Of a stretch of DNA of 37,969 nucleotides, positions 24,218-31,867 are shown one piece after another. Numbering within the stretch: position 1 is the stretch's first letter; every line of letters begins with the position of its first letter. Origin of the DNA: Bacillota bacterium. GTDB lineage: Bacteria; Bacillota; Clostridia; Acetivibrionales; DSM-1351. The notes under the pieces are model-generated. The model saw nothing but the letters and a program-made list of their open reading frames with translations, did no database searches and had not been told where the DNA came from. The position numbers were made by a program, and so were the translations under genes. The stretch covers positions 1-37,969 of the forward strand of contig JAEZIU010000137.1 in NCBI GenBank assembly GCA_023436485.1, written 5' to 3'.

Positions 24218-24502
24218 ATGGATAATTTATCGTCAAATAAAATAGAACAAGGGCTTATGGAGATTTTTAAACAAAGGTTTAATATGGATTTTACTAAATG
24301 GGACAAGGACTATTATTCTAAAAATCTTTTAGGAGAAGAAATACGGTTATCTGCAAGAGATTTGCTATACATATACTTTGATGTAAAGAGCCAATTTAAT
24401 ATTACAATTCCTCAAGAGGAAATTGCCAACGGAAAATTTTCTACCTTTGGAGGTATATTGGAAATTGTGAAAAATGAAATGAAACTAAGGAATATATCAT
24501 AA
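24218..24502 (+). CDS. Acyl-carrier-related protein of the peptide maturation system (TIGR04069-like)
   Basis: A 94-residue, all-helical protein 14 bases after the previous gene. The C-terminal half (ARDLLYIYFDVKSQFNITIPQEEI, then FSTFGGILEIV) follows the acyl-carrier-protein helix pattern of the 'helix 2, then IxIPxxE' kind. The usual DSL phosphopantetheine attachment motif is missing: the aligned spot reads ARDL, with the nearest Ser three positions earlier (LSARDL). It may be a non-carrying scaffold or may use a shifted Ser. AAAGGAGAAA serves as ribosome binding site. It ends the operon. Confidence 0.72.
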   Translation: MDNLSSNKIEQGLMEIFKQRFNMDFTKWDKDYYSKNLLGEEIRLSARDLLYIYFDVKSQFNITIPQEEIANGKFSTFGGILEIVKNEMKLRNIS

Positions 24503-24518
24503 TTTTATTGGTTTGGCA

Positions 24519-24558
24519 TTTAAAACTCTTACCCTTATACCGGGGTAAGAGTTTTTTG
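24519..24558 (+). terminator. Rho-independent terminator ending the RiPP operon
   Basis: AAAACTCTTACCC pairs with GGGGTAAGAGTTTT (short loop TTATACC), followed by TT. It isolates the peptide locus from azlCD. Confidence 0.88.
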
Positions 24559-24632
24559 ATGAGTTATCACCCCTTTCTATGTTATAATACTATTTGTTGT
24601 TAATTCACAAAAATCAAAAAAGGATAGTTGAA

Positions 24633-25379
24633 ATGTTAACTAAGCAAGAGAAAATAATACATAGCAAACACACGGCGTTACACGATTTCATTGACGGTTC
24701 AAAACAAAGCCTCCCTATAGCCTTGGGGTATTTTCCTGTATCCTTTACTTTCGGACTTATGGCTGTAAAAGGCGGAATACCTGTTTGGATAGTGATATTG
24801 ATATCAATGACAAACCTCACTTCGGCGGGACAGTTTGCAGGGACGAACCTGATTATAGCAGGAGCGGGACTTGCTGAAATTACGATTACAACCTTTGTTA
24901 TAAATATAAGGTACATGCTTATGTCACTGTCCCTATCTCAGAAAATTGTTCAGGGTATAGCTGGGTACAAGCGTTGGATAATGTCTTTCGGAATAACCGA
25001 CGAAACCTTTACTGTAGCCGCCATGCAAAAAAAGGAAATAACCTTTTCATTTATGACAGGACTTGAAGTGCTGCCATATATCGGGTGGGCGGCAGGCACC
25101 GCAGCAGGTGCAATAGTGTGTACCATACTGCCTGAATCTTTGCAGAATTCAATGGGCATTGCTTTATACGCAATGTTTATTGCACTTGTAATTCCGGCGG
25201 CAAAGAAGTCAAAAGCTGCTCTGATTGTGGCAGGCTGTGCTATATTTATAAGTTCGCTTATTAAATGGGTACCTGTCTTTTCTGCTGTTTCCGGGGGATG
25301 GAGAATAATCATAGCCACATTTATTGCATGTACAATAGGTGCGAAGTTTTTTCCAATGGAGGATGCGGCAAATGACTAA
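24633..25379 (+). CDS. azlC: AzlC-family amino-acid export permease, large subunit
   Basis: A 248-residue membrane protein of the LIV-E/AzlC family: FIDGSKQSLPIALGYFPVSFTFG, then TSAGQFAG, and FVINIRYMLMSLSL, all family hallmarks. With AzlD it exports branched-chain amino acids (and 4-azaleucine in B. subtilis). I start it at ATG 24633, nine bases after AAGGAT; the upstream TTG frame has no ribosome binding site. The 3' end overlaps azlD by eight bases. Confidence 0.9.
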   Translation: MLTKQEKIIHSKHTALHDFIDGSKQSLPIALGYFPVSFTFGLMAVKGGIPVWIVILISMTNLTSAGQFAGTNLIIAGAGLAEITITTFVINIRYMLMSLSLSQKIVQGIAGYKRWIMSFGITDETFTVAAMQKKEITFSFMTGLEVLPYIGWAAGTAAGAIVCTILPESLQNSMGIALYAMFIALVIPAAKKSKAALIVAGCAIFISSLIKWVPVFSAVSGGWRIIIATFIACTIGAKFFPMEDAAND

Positions 25380-25683
25380 CACTTTGATTGCAGTACTTCT
25401 TATGGCATTGGTTACATATATTCCAAGAGTGCTTCCTATGGCTATGTTTAAAAATAAAATAAAGTCCCGATTTATAACTGCATTTCTGGAATATGTGCCT
25501 TATGCAGTTCTGGGAGCTATGATATTCCCCGACATACTTACATCTACAGGGCATCTTTTGTCAGCTGTAATAGGGCTTGGAGTTGCAGTTATACTGGCCT
25601 ACTTTGAAAAAAGTCTGTTAAAGGTAGCTGTGTGTGCAATTGCCGTTGTTTACGTTTGTGAGATGATAATTTCCAGAGCGTAG
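25372..25683 (+). CDS. azlD: AzlD-family branched-chain amino-acid transport subunit
   Basis: A 103-residue protein with three or four membrane helices and the family opening TLIAVLLMALVTYIPRVLPM and later GAMIFPDIL. The start is ATG 25372, ten bases after GGAGG; it overlaps the azlC stop, showing translational coupling. The longer GTG start at 25339 is inside azlC and lacks a ribosome binding site. It forms the small half of the AzlCD exporter. Confidence 0.9.
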   Translation: MTNTLIAVLLMALVTYIPRVLPMAMFKNKIKSRFITAFLEYVPYAVLGAMIFPDILTSTGHLLSAVIGLGVAVILAYFEKSLLKVAVCAIAVVYVCEMIISRA

Positions 25684-25754
25684 AAATATGATATAATGTT
25701 TTTAACTAATACGAAAATAGAGCAACTTTGTGATATACAAAGGGGACGGGATTT

Positions 25755-27251
25755 ATGCAGAAGAGATACATTTTATCCCTTGACCAGGGGACTACCAGCT
25801 CCAGAGCAGTGATATTTGACAGTTTAAACGGCAATATAGCCGGAATAAAGAGTGTGCCGCTGAAGCAGTATTATCCTCAGCCCGGGTGGGTTGAACATGA
25901 TGCTGAAGATATTTTCAACGACCAGATGTCTGCTATAACGGGAGCAATAAAGATGGCAGGTATAAGTCCCGATTCAATTGCCTGCATCGGTATCACAAAT
26001 CAGAGAGAGACTGTAGTTGTCTGGGACAAAAACACAGGAAAACCTGTGTATAGAGCCGTTGTATGGCAGTGCAGGAGAAGTTCTGAAATTTGCGATAGTT
26101 TAAAGATGGCTGGCTTGAGAGATAAAATAAAAAGTAAAACTGGGCTGGTAATAGATGCATATTTTTCGGGTACCAAAATAAAATGGATTTTGGATCATGT
26201 AGAAGGAGCAAGAGAAAAGGCTCAAAGAGGGGAACTCCTTGCCGGAACCATAGATTCATGGCTTATATGGAATTTAACCGGAGGCAAAAAGCATATTACA
26301 GATTATTCAAATGCCTCCAGAACCATGCTTTATAATATAAATGATTTAAAATGGGACGAAGAGTTACTTAAAATGCTGGAAATACCCTCGAGTATGCTAC
26401 CAGAAGTAGTTTCATCATCGGGGGTATGCGCATACTCCAATGAAAAAGTGCTGGGAGCAAAAATTCCCATCTCGGGAATAGCCGGAGACCAGCATGCCTC
26501 GCTTTTTGGGCAGGCCTGCTTTAAAAAGGGTGATGCCAAAAATACATACGGTACGGGTTGTTTCATACTAATGAATACCGGCAAAACACCCGTTTTTTCA
26601 AAAAACAATCTTCTTACAACTATTGCATGGGGCATAGGAAATCAGGTTGAGTATGCACTCGAAGGCAGTGTATTCAATGCCGGAGCAGCTATTCAGTGGT
26701 TAAGGGATGAATTGGGAATAATAAAGACTGCACATGAAAGCGACATTGAGTCAGAAAAAGTTCCTGATACCGGCGGAGTGTATGTAGTTCCTGCATTTAC
26801 CGGTTTAGGAGCACCATATTGGGATATGTATGCTCGTGGTACAATTCTTGGGATAACCAGAGGTACAAACAAGAGGCATATTATTAGAGCCACTCTGGAG
26901 TCTATAGCTTATCAGAGCAAGGATGTACTGGAAGCTATGGAACTGGATTCGGGGATAGAGCTAAATGCACTCAAGGTAGACGGAGGCGCAAGTGCAAGTG
27001 ACTTTCTCATGCAGTTTCAGGCAGATATACTGAATATACCTGTCCAAAGGCCTGTAATAAGGGAAACAACAGCACTTGGTTCTGCATTTTTGGCGGGACT
27101 CGGCGTTGGAATCTGGACATCCAAGGATGAGATTGAAAAAGCATGGAATCTTGACAAGACATATATGCCTTTAGGAAATAAAAATTACTTTGACGGTCTA
27201 TACTTAAAGTGGAAGAAAGCGGTTGAAAAATCAATGAAATGGGATATTTAG
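25755..27251 (+). CDS. glpK: Glycerol kinase
   Basis: A 498-residue FGGY-family enzyme phosphorylating glycerol to sn-glycerol 3-phosphate. LDQGTTSSRAVIFD at the N-terminus, GITNQRETVVVWDK near 80-93, the glycerol-contact GTIDSWLIWNLTGG, and GIAGDQHASLFGQ near 240-252 are conserved, as is the C-terminal KVDGGASASDFLMQFQAD. The length is standard. GGGGACGGG precedes the ATG. It is followed after nine bases by proA, so the two are probably cotranscribed, an uncommon pairing. No glycerol facilitator or glpD is adjacent. Confidence 0.96.
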   Translation: MQKRYILSLDQGTTSSRAVIFDSLNGNIAGIKSVPLKQYYPQPGWVEHDAEDIFNDQMSAITGAIKMAGISPDSIACIGITNQRETVVVWDKNTGKPVYRAVVWQCRRSSEICDSLKMAGLRDKIKSKTGLVIDAYFSGTKIKWILDHVEGAREKAQRGELLAGTIDSWLIWNLTGGKKHITDYSNASRTMLYNINDLKWDEELLKMLEIPSSMLPEVVSSSGVCAYSNEKVLGAKIPISGIAGDQHASLFGQACFKKGDAKNTYGTGCFILMNTGKTPVFSKNNLLTTIAWGIGNQVEYALEGSVFNAGAAIQWLRDELGIIKTAHESDIESEKVPDTGGVYVVPAFTGLGAPYWDMYARGTILGITRGTNKRHIIRATLESIAYQSKDVLEAMELDSGIELNALKVDGGASASDFLMQFQADILNIPVQRPVIRETTALGSAFLAGLGVGIWTSKDEIEKAWNLDKTYMPLGNKNYFDGLYLKWKKAVEKSMKWDI

Positions 27252-27260
27252 GAGGTAAAA

Positions 27261-28559
27261 ATGGACATAAGACAATTGTGTGAAAATGCCGGTGAGGCAT
27301 CTGTAAAGATGGCGGCACTTAGTGGAGAAGTTAAGAACAATGCACTATTAAAAATAGCTGATGCACTACTTGCAAACAGTAAAAGAATCATAGAAGCAAA
27401 TCAACACGACCTTGAAAGAAGTGAAAAGGAGAATCTTGCTTCACCGCTGCTTAAAAGGCTTAAATTTGACGAAAAGAAAATAAATGACGTTGTTGAAGGT
27501 ATCAAAAGTCTGAAGGGCCTTGAAGAACCTGTAGGCAAAACCCTTATGGCAAATATGATGGATGATGAGCTTGAGCTGTTCAAAGTAACCTGTCCCATAG
27601 GCGTTATAGGTATTATATTTGAATCAAGGCCCGATGCACTTGTGCAGATATCAACACTCTGCCTTAAAAGCGGAAACTGTGTTCTCCTGAAGGGCGGTTC
27701 CGAGGCAAAAGAGACAAACCGAGTTCTTACAGATGTTATAGAAGAAGCTACTGTAGCAGCCGGACTTCCCAAGGGATGGATAAGCCTTCTTGAAAGCAGG
27801 GACGATGTAAATGAAATGTTGAAAATGGATGAATATATTGACCTGGTAATTCCAAGAGGCTCAAATGAATTTGTACGTTATATAATGGATAATTCGAGAA
27901 TACCTGTGATGGGCCATGCAGATGGTATTTGCCACGTATATGTGGACGGAAATGCAGACTTGGAAATGGCAAAGAAAATAACAGTAGATTCAAAAACTCA
28001 GTACGTTGCAGTTTGTAATGCAACAGAAACCCTTTTGGTTGACAGGGCAGTGGCAAAGGAATTTCTACCAGGATTAAAGGCTGAGCTTGATAAGAAGAAT
28101 GTTGAAATATTCGGAGATAAAGAAACAGCAGAAATCATTGAAGTTAACCCTGCCAGCGACCAAGATTGGGCAACAGAGTACCTTGATTATATTATATCCA
28201 TAAAGATTGTTTCCGGTGTGGATGAAGCTATAAAACATATCAATACTTATGGCTCAGGTCATACGGATAGTATAGTTACAAAGAATAAAGCGACGGCAGT
28301 TAAATTTATGAATCTTGTTGATTCGGGAAATGTTTTCTGGAATGCGTCTACTAGATTTAGCGACGGTTTTAAATACGGTTTTGGTGCTGAGGTAGGAATA
28401 AGCACAAGCAAGCTTCATGCCAGAGGCCCTGTAGGTTTGGACGGCTTGTTAAGCTACAAATACATGCTCATTGGCAACGGACAGATTGTTGACGATTATG
28501 CCACAAACAAGAGAAACTTCAAGCATTTAAAAATGAATAAGCAAATTGAAGAGATATAA
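27261..28559 (+). CDS. proA: Glutamate-5-semialdehyde dehydrogenase (gamma-glutamyl phosphate reductase)
   Basis: A 432-residue aldehyde-dehydrogenase-fold enzyme for the second step of proline synthesis. CPIGVIGIIFESRPDALVQI is a ProA signature near residues 111-130. The catalytic Cys is C252 in VAVCNATET, and the C-terminal GAEVGISTSKLHARGPVGLDGL is conserved. Perfect GGAGG eight bases before ATG. The partner proB is absent from the window. It lies between glpK and ridA in a tight run. Confidence 0.95.
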   Translation: MDIRQLCENAGEASVKMAALSGEVKNNALLKIADALLANSKRIIEANQHDLERSEKENLASPLLKRLKFDEKKINDVVEGIKSLKGLEEPVGKTLMANMMDDELELFKVTCPIGVIGIIFESRPDALVQISTLCLKSGNCVLLKGGSEAKETNRVLTDVIEEATVAAGLPKGWISLLESRDDVNEMLKMDEYIDLVIPRGSNEFVRYIMDNSRIPVMGHADGICHVYVDGNADLEMAKKITVDSKTQYVAVCNATETLLVDRAVAKEFLPGLKAELDKKNVEIFGDKETAEIIEVNPASDQDWATEYLDYIISIKIVSGVDEAIKHINTYGSGHTDSIVTKNKATAVKFMNLVDSGNVFWNASTRFSDGFKYGFGAEVGISTSKLHARGPVGLDGLLSYKYMLIGNGQIVDDYATNKRNFKHLKMNKQIEEI

Positions 28560-28579
28560 AACCTTAAGGAGTGATTACG

Positions 28580-28960
28580 ATGGAATTGGAGATTATTTCA
28601 ACTGATAAGGCACCTACTGCAATAGGCCCGTATTCACAAGCAGTTAAATGTGGAAATGTTATATACACCTCGGGAGCAATTCCTGTAGACCCTGACAGTG
28701 GGAATGTTGTTACCGGAGGAGCTGCTCAACAGGCAGAGCAGGCAATTAAAAACCTTGAAGAAGTTCTGAAAGGAGCAGGAGCAGGTTTGAGGAATGTAGT
28801 AAAAACTACTGTTTTTATTAAAGATATGAATGACTTTGCAGTAATAAACGAAGTATATAAAAAATTCTTTACGGACAATTACCCTGCGAGATCATGTGTA
28901 GAAGTTGCAAGACTTCCAAAGGATGTCTTAATCGAGATAGAATGTATTGCAGTATTGTAG
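28580..28960 (+). CDS. ridA: RidA-family reactive enamine/imine deaminase
   Basis: A 126-residue trimer-forming protein that hydrolyses reactive 2-aminoacrylate-type enamines to ketoacids. IISTDKAPTAIGPYSQAVK, YTSGAIPVDP and PARSCVEVARLPKDVLIEIE are the standard motifs. The key residues are R104 and E120, matching the numbering of E. coli RidA closely. Start is ATG 28580, with AAGGAG nine bases upstream; the GTG-like start nine bases earlier overlaps that site. Last gene of the glpK-proA-ridA run. Confidence 0.93.
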   Translation: MELEIISTDKAPTAIGPYSQAVKCGNVIYTSGAIPVDPDSGNVVTGGAAQQAEQAIKNLEEVLKGAGAGLRNVVKTTVFIKDMNDFAVINEVYKKFFTDNYPARSCVEVARLPKDVLIEIECIAVL

Positions 28961-28977
28961 ATGATTATAAAGATTTA

Positions 28978-29026
28978 AAAAAATATCAATGAGAAGCTTG
29001 TTTTGAAGCTCTCATTGATATTTTTA
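28978..29026 (+). terminator. Rho-independent terminator after ridA
   Basis: AAATATCAATGAGA pairs perfectly with TCTCATTGATATTT, inner AGCTT/AAGCT pairs also form, then T residues. Confidence 0.92.
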
Positions 29027-29085
29027 GTTTATAAACTTAAGTGTTCTTCATAACGAAAAAAAATGTAATAGGAGGGAATAATAGC

Positions 29086-29271
29086 ATGCAAAAGATTGAC
29101 AGAAAAGTAGCATTGGTAACAGGAGCAACCAGAGGGATAGGAAAAGGAATTGCGATTGCACTTGCAAAGGCTGGTGCAATCGTTTATTTTACCGGTCACA
29201 AAGTTCTGACCATAATTGATGGAAGAACAGATAAAGTAAGGCCACCTCATACGAGGTGGCTCAATTGTTAA
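29086..29271 (+). pseudogene. SDR oxidoreductase remnant with probable internal deletion
   Basis: A 61-residue frame with a good ribosome binding site (GGAGG, ten bases upstream). Its first 36 residues are the nucleotide-binding start of a short-chain dehydrogenase: KVALVTGATRGIGKGIAIAL. It then jumps to TGHKVLTIIDGR, which resembles the end of such enzymes ('TG.VL..DGG'), followed by an unrelated tail into a hairpin. All catalytic Ser/Tyr/Lys regions are missing, so roughly 150-190 codons appear lost in frame. It cannot be an active reductase. The donor is not the SDR at 559, which has a different N-terminal sequence. Confidence 0.75.
29241..29260. terminator. Hairpin between the SDR remnant and the convergent gene
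   Basis: GCCACCTC pairs perfectly with GAGGTGGC around ATAC. The T-run is poor on both strands, so termination strength is uncertain. It could serve both convergent genes. Confidence 0.6.
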
Positions 29272-29281
29272 TTTAAACTTA

Positions 29282-31744
29282 TTACAAATCTCTGTAAAAA
29301 ATCAAGTTAGTTTCCATATCCTCATCCATAGGGCCGTTCTTGAATAATTTAGCATACTTACTTGTAAGGGATTTTGCCATCTTGGCTCTGGAGGTATTCA
29401 ACTGCATGGCCAAGTCTGAAAATGCAGGCTGCTTTGCCAGATTTGTCCTTTGCTCTTTAGGGAGAGGACAGTACCTGAATAATATTGATCTTGCCAATTT
29501 GTTGAGCCTGAGGATACCCTTTGATTCATAATTTATCCAGACATCATAATCGCTTGTGAAGATATCTTTCATCATATTCCTGTTTTTCTGTATCTGTACC
29601 TTGATTTTTTCCTTGGCTTCTTCGGAAAGGTCATGGTTTTTCTTAAAGAACTGAATGTAATCAGTGTACTCTGAAGTCAAAGATTTTTCAGTTATATCGT
29701 TCCATGCCACACCCATCATGGTTCTGCACAGTTCCCATCTGAATGTACCGATAAGCTTTAGTACCATATCGTATATGTTTTCATCGGTAAATGCAGGAAA
29801 TATGAATCTGCCGGGTGTATTTCTTCCTCTTCCTGTGATTTCCTGCCACATAGATGCACGAGAACCGAAGGTAGGTACTATGATAATGTCAGGAAAGATT
29901 TCTTTCATTATTGACTCTTTTTCTATACCCTTCTTTTCGTTCTTGTACCAGATTTCTCTATAGAATACTGAAAAATCAGTTTCAAGGATACTCATAATCG
30001 CATCTGTTATTTTATGAGGAGTGACAATTGATTTCTCAAGATCACGAGTGATAATATCCTTGTGTAAAATAGGAAAGTAGCTGCTCATGTGACCATGGCA
30101 CACTTTCTGATTTGTTTTTAACATATTGTTTATTTCAAAGCTTACCTTGGCATTAAAATCCTTTTCATATGCAGGCTTATCAAGATCTGTAACGATTTTC
30201 CGTTTTTTCATATCTCTGAAAATATCGTAGTAATCCTGCCCAAAGTCATTGATGGAAGGTTCCTTGCGGTTACTATAAATTTCCTGAAGCCACTTTATTG
30301 AACTATGTATAGTGAATTTCGATTTTGGATATTCCTTGTCGCATAGTCTGTATAAAGCAATGGCCTGATCTTTGGTCACAAGACGTTCATCCATATAGCC
30401 AAAATTTAAAAACATGCTTATTATTTTGGGATAGTGACCACTTTCCTGAGCTTTTTTAAACGCAGTTTCGTAAACTACAAAGAAATCGCTTGTAAGTGAG
30501 GAACGAAGCTCCCTTGCTTCAGAATCACTGGAGGATTTATCCTTTAATGCTCTGAAATGACAGAGACGTTTATTAAAGCTTTCTTTGAAATCATAAGTAC
30601 AGCCGCATATGGTTAAAATCTTATCGAGACTGTTTTCAAGTTCCTTTGGCAGCTCATCTCCTGAATAAGTACCGTCATCATTTTGAGGTATACGGTTTAT
30701 GGACGCCTTTTCCTTAACTGTCTCAACCAATTCACTAATCTTTGCAAGGTTTATGGAGTTGAAACAGTCAAACTCATTCTGAAGCCTGCCAATGCAATTT
30801 TCAATAACTGCAGCACATTGTTCCATAATCCCATAAAGAGTCAGTACTGCTTCCTTATCATCCTTTGAATCTACCGCAATTCTTGCGTAAGAAGACATAA
30901 GGTTCATCGGGGCAGTATAGAGACAATAAATATTATTATATAATTGCGATAGCTTACTCTTAATTTCACCTACAAGGGAATCCATAAGATCAGAACCCTT
31001 TTCCATATGGTATTCGCAAACATAGTTTTCACTGTTGAAAAAGCCTTTTCTCTGTTCAAGAGGCACGTTCAGCAGCTTGGAAAAATACTCAAACCCCGTA
31101 TCGTCTATTTCATTCTCGGTGTCTGCACAATTTTCACATATATATGTATTTGATAAAGAATCAGTATCAACGGGGAAGAAACGGGCTCCGTTATCTCTTG
31201 CTTCCTGATAAACGTTTTTGTAGTAATCCAGATTCTCTATCTCAGGAGAGAACTGGAAATAGTATTTATCCTTTATTGCCCAATAATATAAGGACAAATT
31301 CTTTACCAATATATCCAGACTCCTGCATATAGGAAGAAGCTTCTGATAGGAATCATAACTCAGGTCTATGAGTGTTGCCAGTGAAGAGACAATATATGTT
31401 GAATAATCCTTTTGAGTATTCATGATATCTCTGATTCCATTTGCAGATGAAGCCGGAAAACAGTAAAGATTACAAGCTTGTTGGGATTTTAAACTAAAGG
31501 AGTTCTTTCCGCTTTTCAAAATGTCATTAACGCTTAGAAAAGTATTCTGCTCCAAGGTAAAAAGACGGCAACTGTTATCGCCTGCGTAGCCTTCAATATT
31601 TGGTGCTGTATCAAAGGGCGACAGTAAAACATCCAGCTTCCCCTGAAGCATTAAAATAACTGATGATACTCTGTCACCTTCATAAATAATTGTTTCATTT
31701 TGACTGGACAAATATTGCCCTGCATAGTCTGATTTTATGCCCAT
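29282..31744 (-). CDS. Large cyclic-nucleotide-binding-domain protein of unknown function
   Basis: An 820-residue soluble protein. Residues 1 to about 115 read like a Crp-type sensor (SDYAGQYLSSQNETIIYEGDR ... VILMLQGKLDVLLS ... LFTLEQNTFLSVNDIL). The remaining 700 residues are mostly helical with no domain I can name. A possible zinc site is CENC with a later CEYH (about 206-260). The C-terminal 60 residues (FSDLAMQLNTSRAKMAKSL) could be a winged-helix-like segment. The start is ATG 31744, following AAAGGAGAT; the longer frame starting at 31801 would run through the asd terminator hairpin. It is monocistronic between two terminators. It may be an effector reading cNMP or another small ligand. 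Confidence 0.6.
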   Translation of the reverse strand: MGIKSDYAGQYLSSQNETIIYEGDRVSSVILMLQGKLDVLLSPFDTAPNIEGYAGDNSCRLFTLEQNTFLSVNDILKSGKNSFSLKSQQACNLYCFPASSANGIRDIMNTQKDYSTYIVSSLATLIDLSYDSYQKLLPICRSLDILVKNLSLYYWAIKDKYYFQFSPEIENLDYYKNVYQEARDNGARFFPVDTDSLSNTYICENCADTENEIDDTGFEYFSKLLNVPLEQRKGFFNSENYVCEYHMEKGSDLMDSLVGEIKSKLSQLYNNIYCLYTAPMNLMSSYARIAVDSKDDKEAVLTLYGIMEQCAAVIENCIGRLQNEFDCFNSINLAKISELVETVKEKASINRIPQNDDGTYSGDELPKELENSLDKILTICGCTYDFKESFNKRLCHFRALKDKSSSDSEARELRSSLTSDFFVVYETAFKKAQESGHYPKIISMFLNFGYMDERLVTKDQAIALYRLCDKEYPKSKFTIHSSIKWLQEIYSNRKEPSINDFGQDYYDIFRDMKKRKIVTDLDKPAYEKDFNAKVSFEINNMLKTNQKVCHGHMSSYFPILHKDIITRDLEKSIVTPHKITDAIMSILETDFSVFYREIWYKNEKKGIEKESIMKEIFPDIIIVPTFGSRASMWQEITGRGRNTPGRFIFPAFTDENIYDMVLKLIGTFRWELCRTMMGVAWNDITEKSLTSEYTDYIQFFKKNHDLSEEAKEKIKVQIQKNRNMMKDIFTSDYDVWINYESKGILRLNKLARSILFRYCPLPKEQRTNLAKQPAFSDLAMQLNTSRAKMAKSLTSKYAKLFKNGPMDEDMETNLIFYRDL

Positions 31745-31782
31745 TTTGATCTCCTTTACCTGTACGAAAATTGAACATAACA

Positions 31783-31806
31783 AAAAAGCTAGGTTATTCA
31801 CCTAGC
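31783..31806 (-). terminator. Rho-independent terminator after asd
   Basis: On the minus strand AGCTAGGT pairs with ACCTAGCT, followed by TTTTTT. It lies about 60 bases after the asd stop and upstream of the next minus-strand gene. Confidence 0.88.
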
Positions 31807-31867
31807 TCATTTATCGGCATATTATACTAAATTATTTACTAATCCTAAGTAAAATAGGTATTATTAC

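Noticed and set aside
24633..25683. AzlCD as the exporter of the RiPP
   Set aside because: A strong terminator separates it from the peptide operon and the family transports amino acids, not peptides.
559..29271. SDR remnant at 29086 as a partial duplicate of the SDR at 559
   Set aside because: The N-terminal sequences differ well beyond the shared family motif, so a recent duplication is not supported.
31745..31801. Longer N-terminus for the cNMP-domain protein
   Set aside because: The extension runs through the asd terminator hairpin and has no ribosome binding site; AAAGGAGAT supports ATG 31744.
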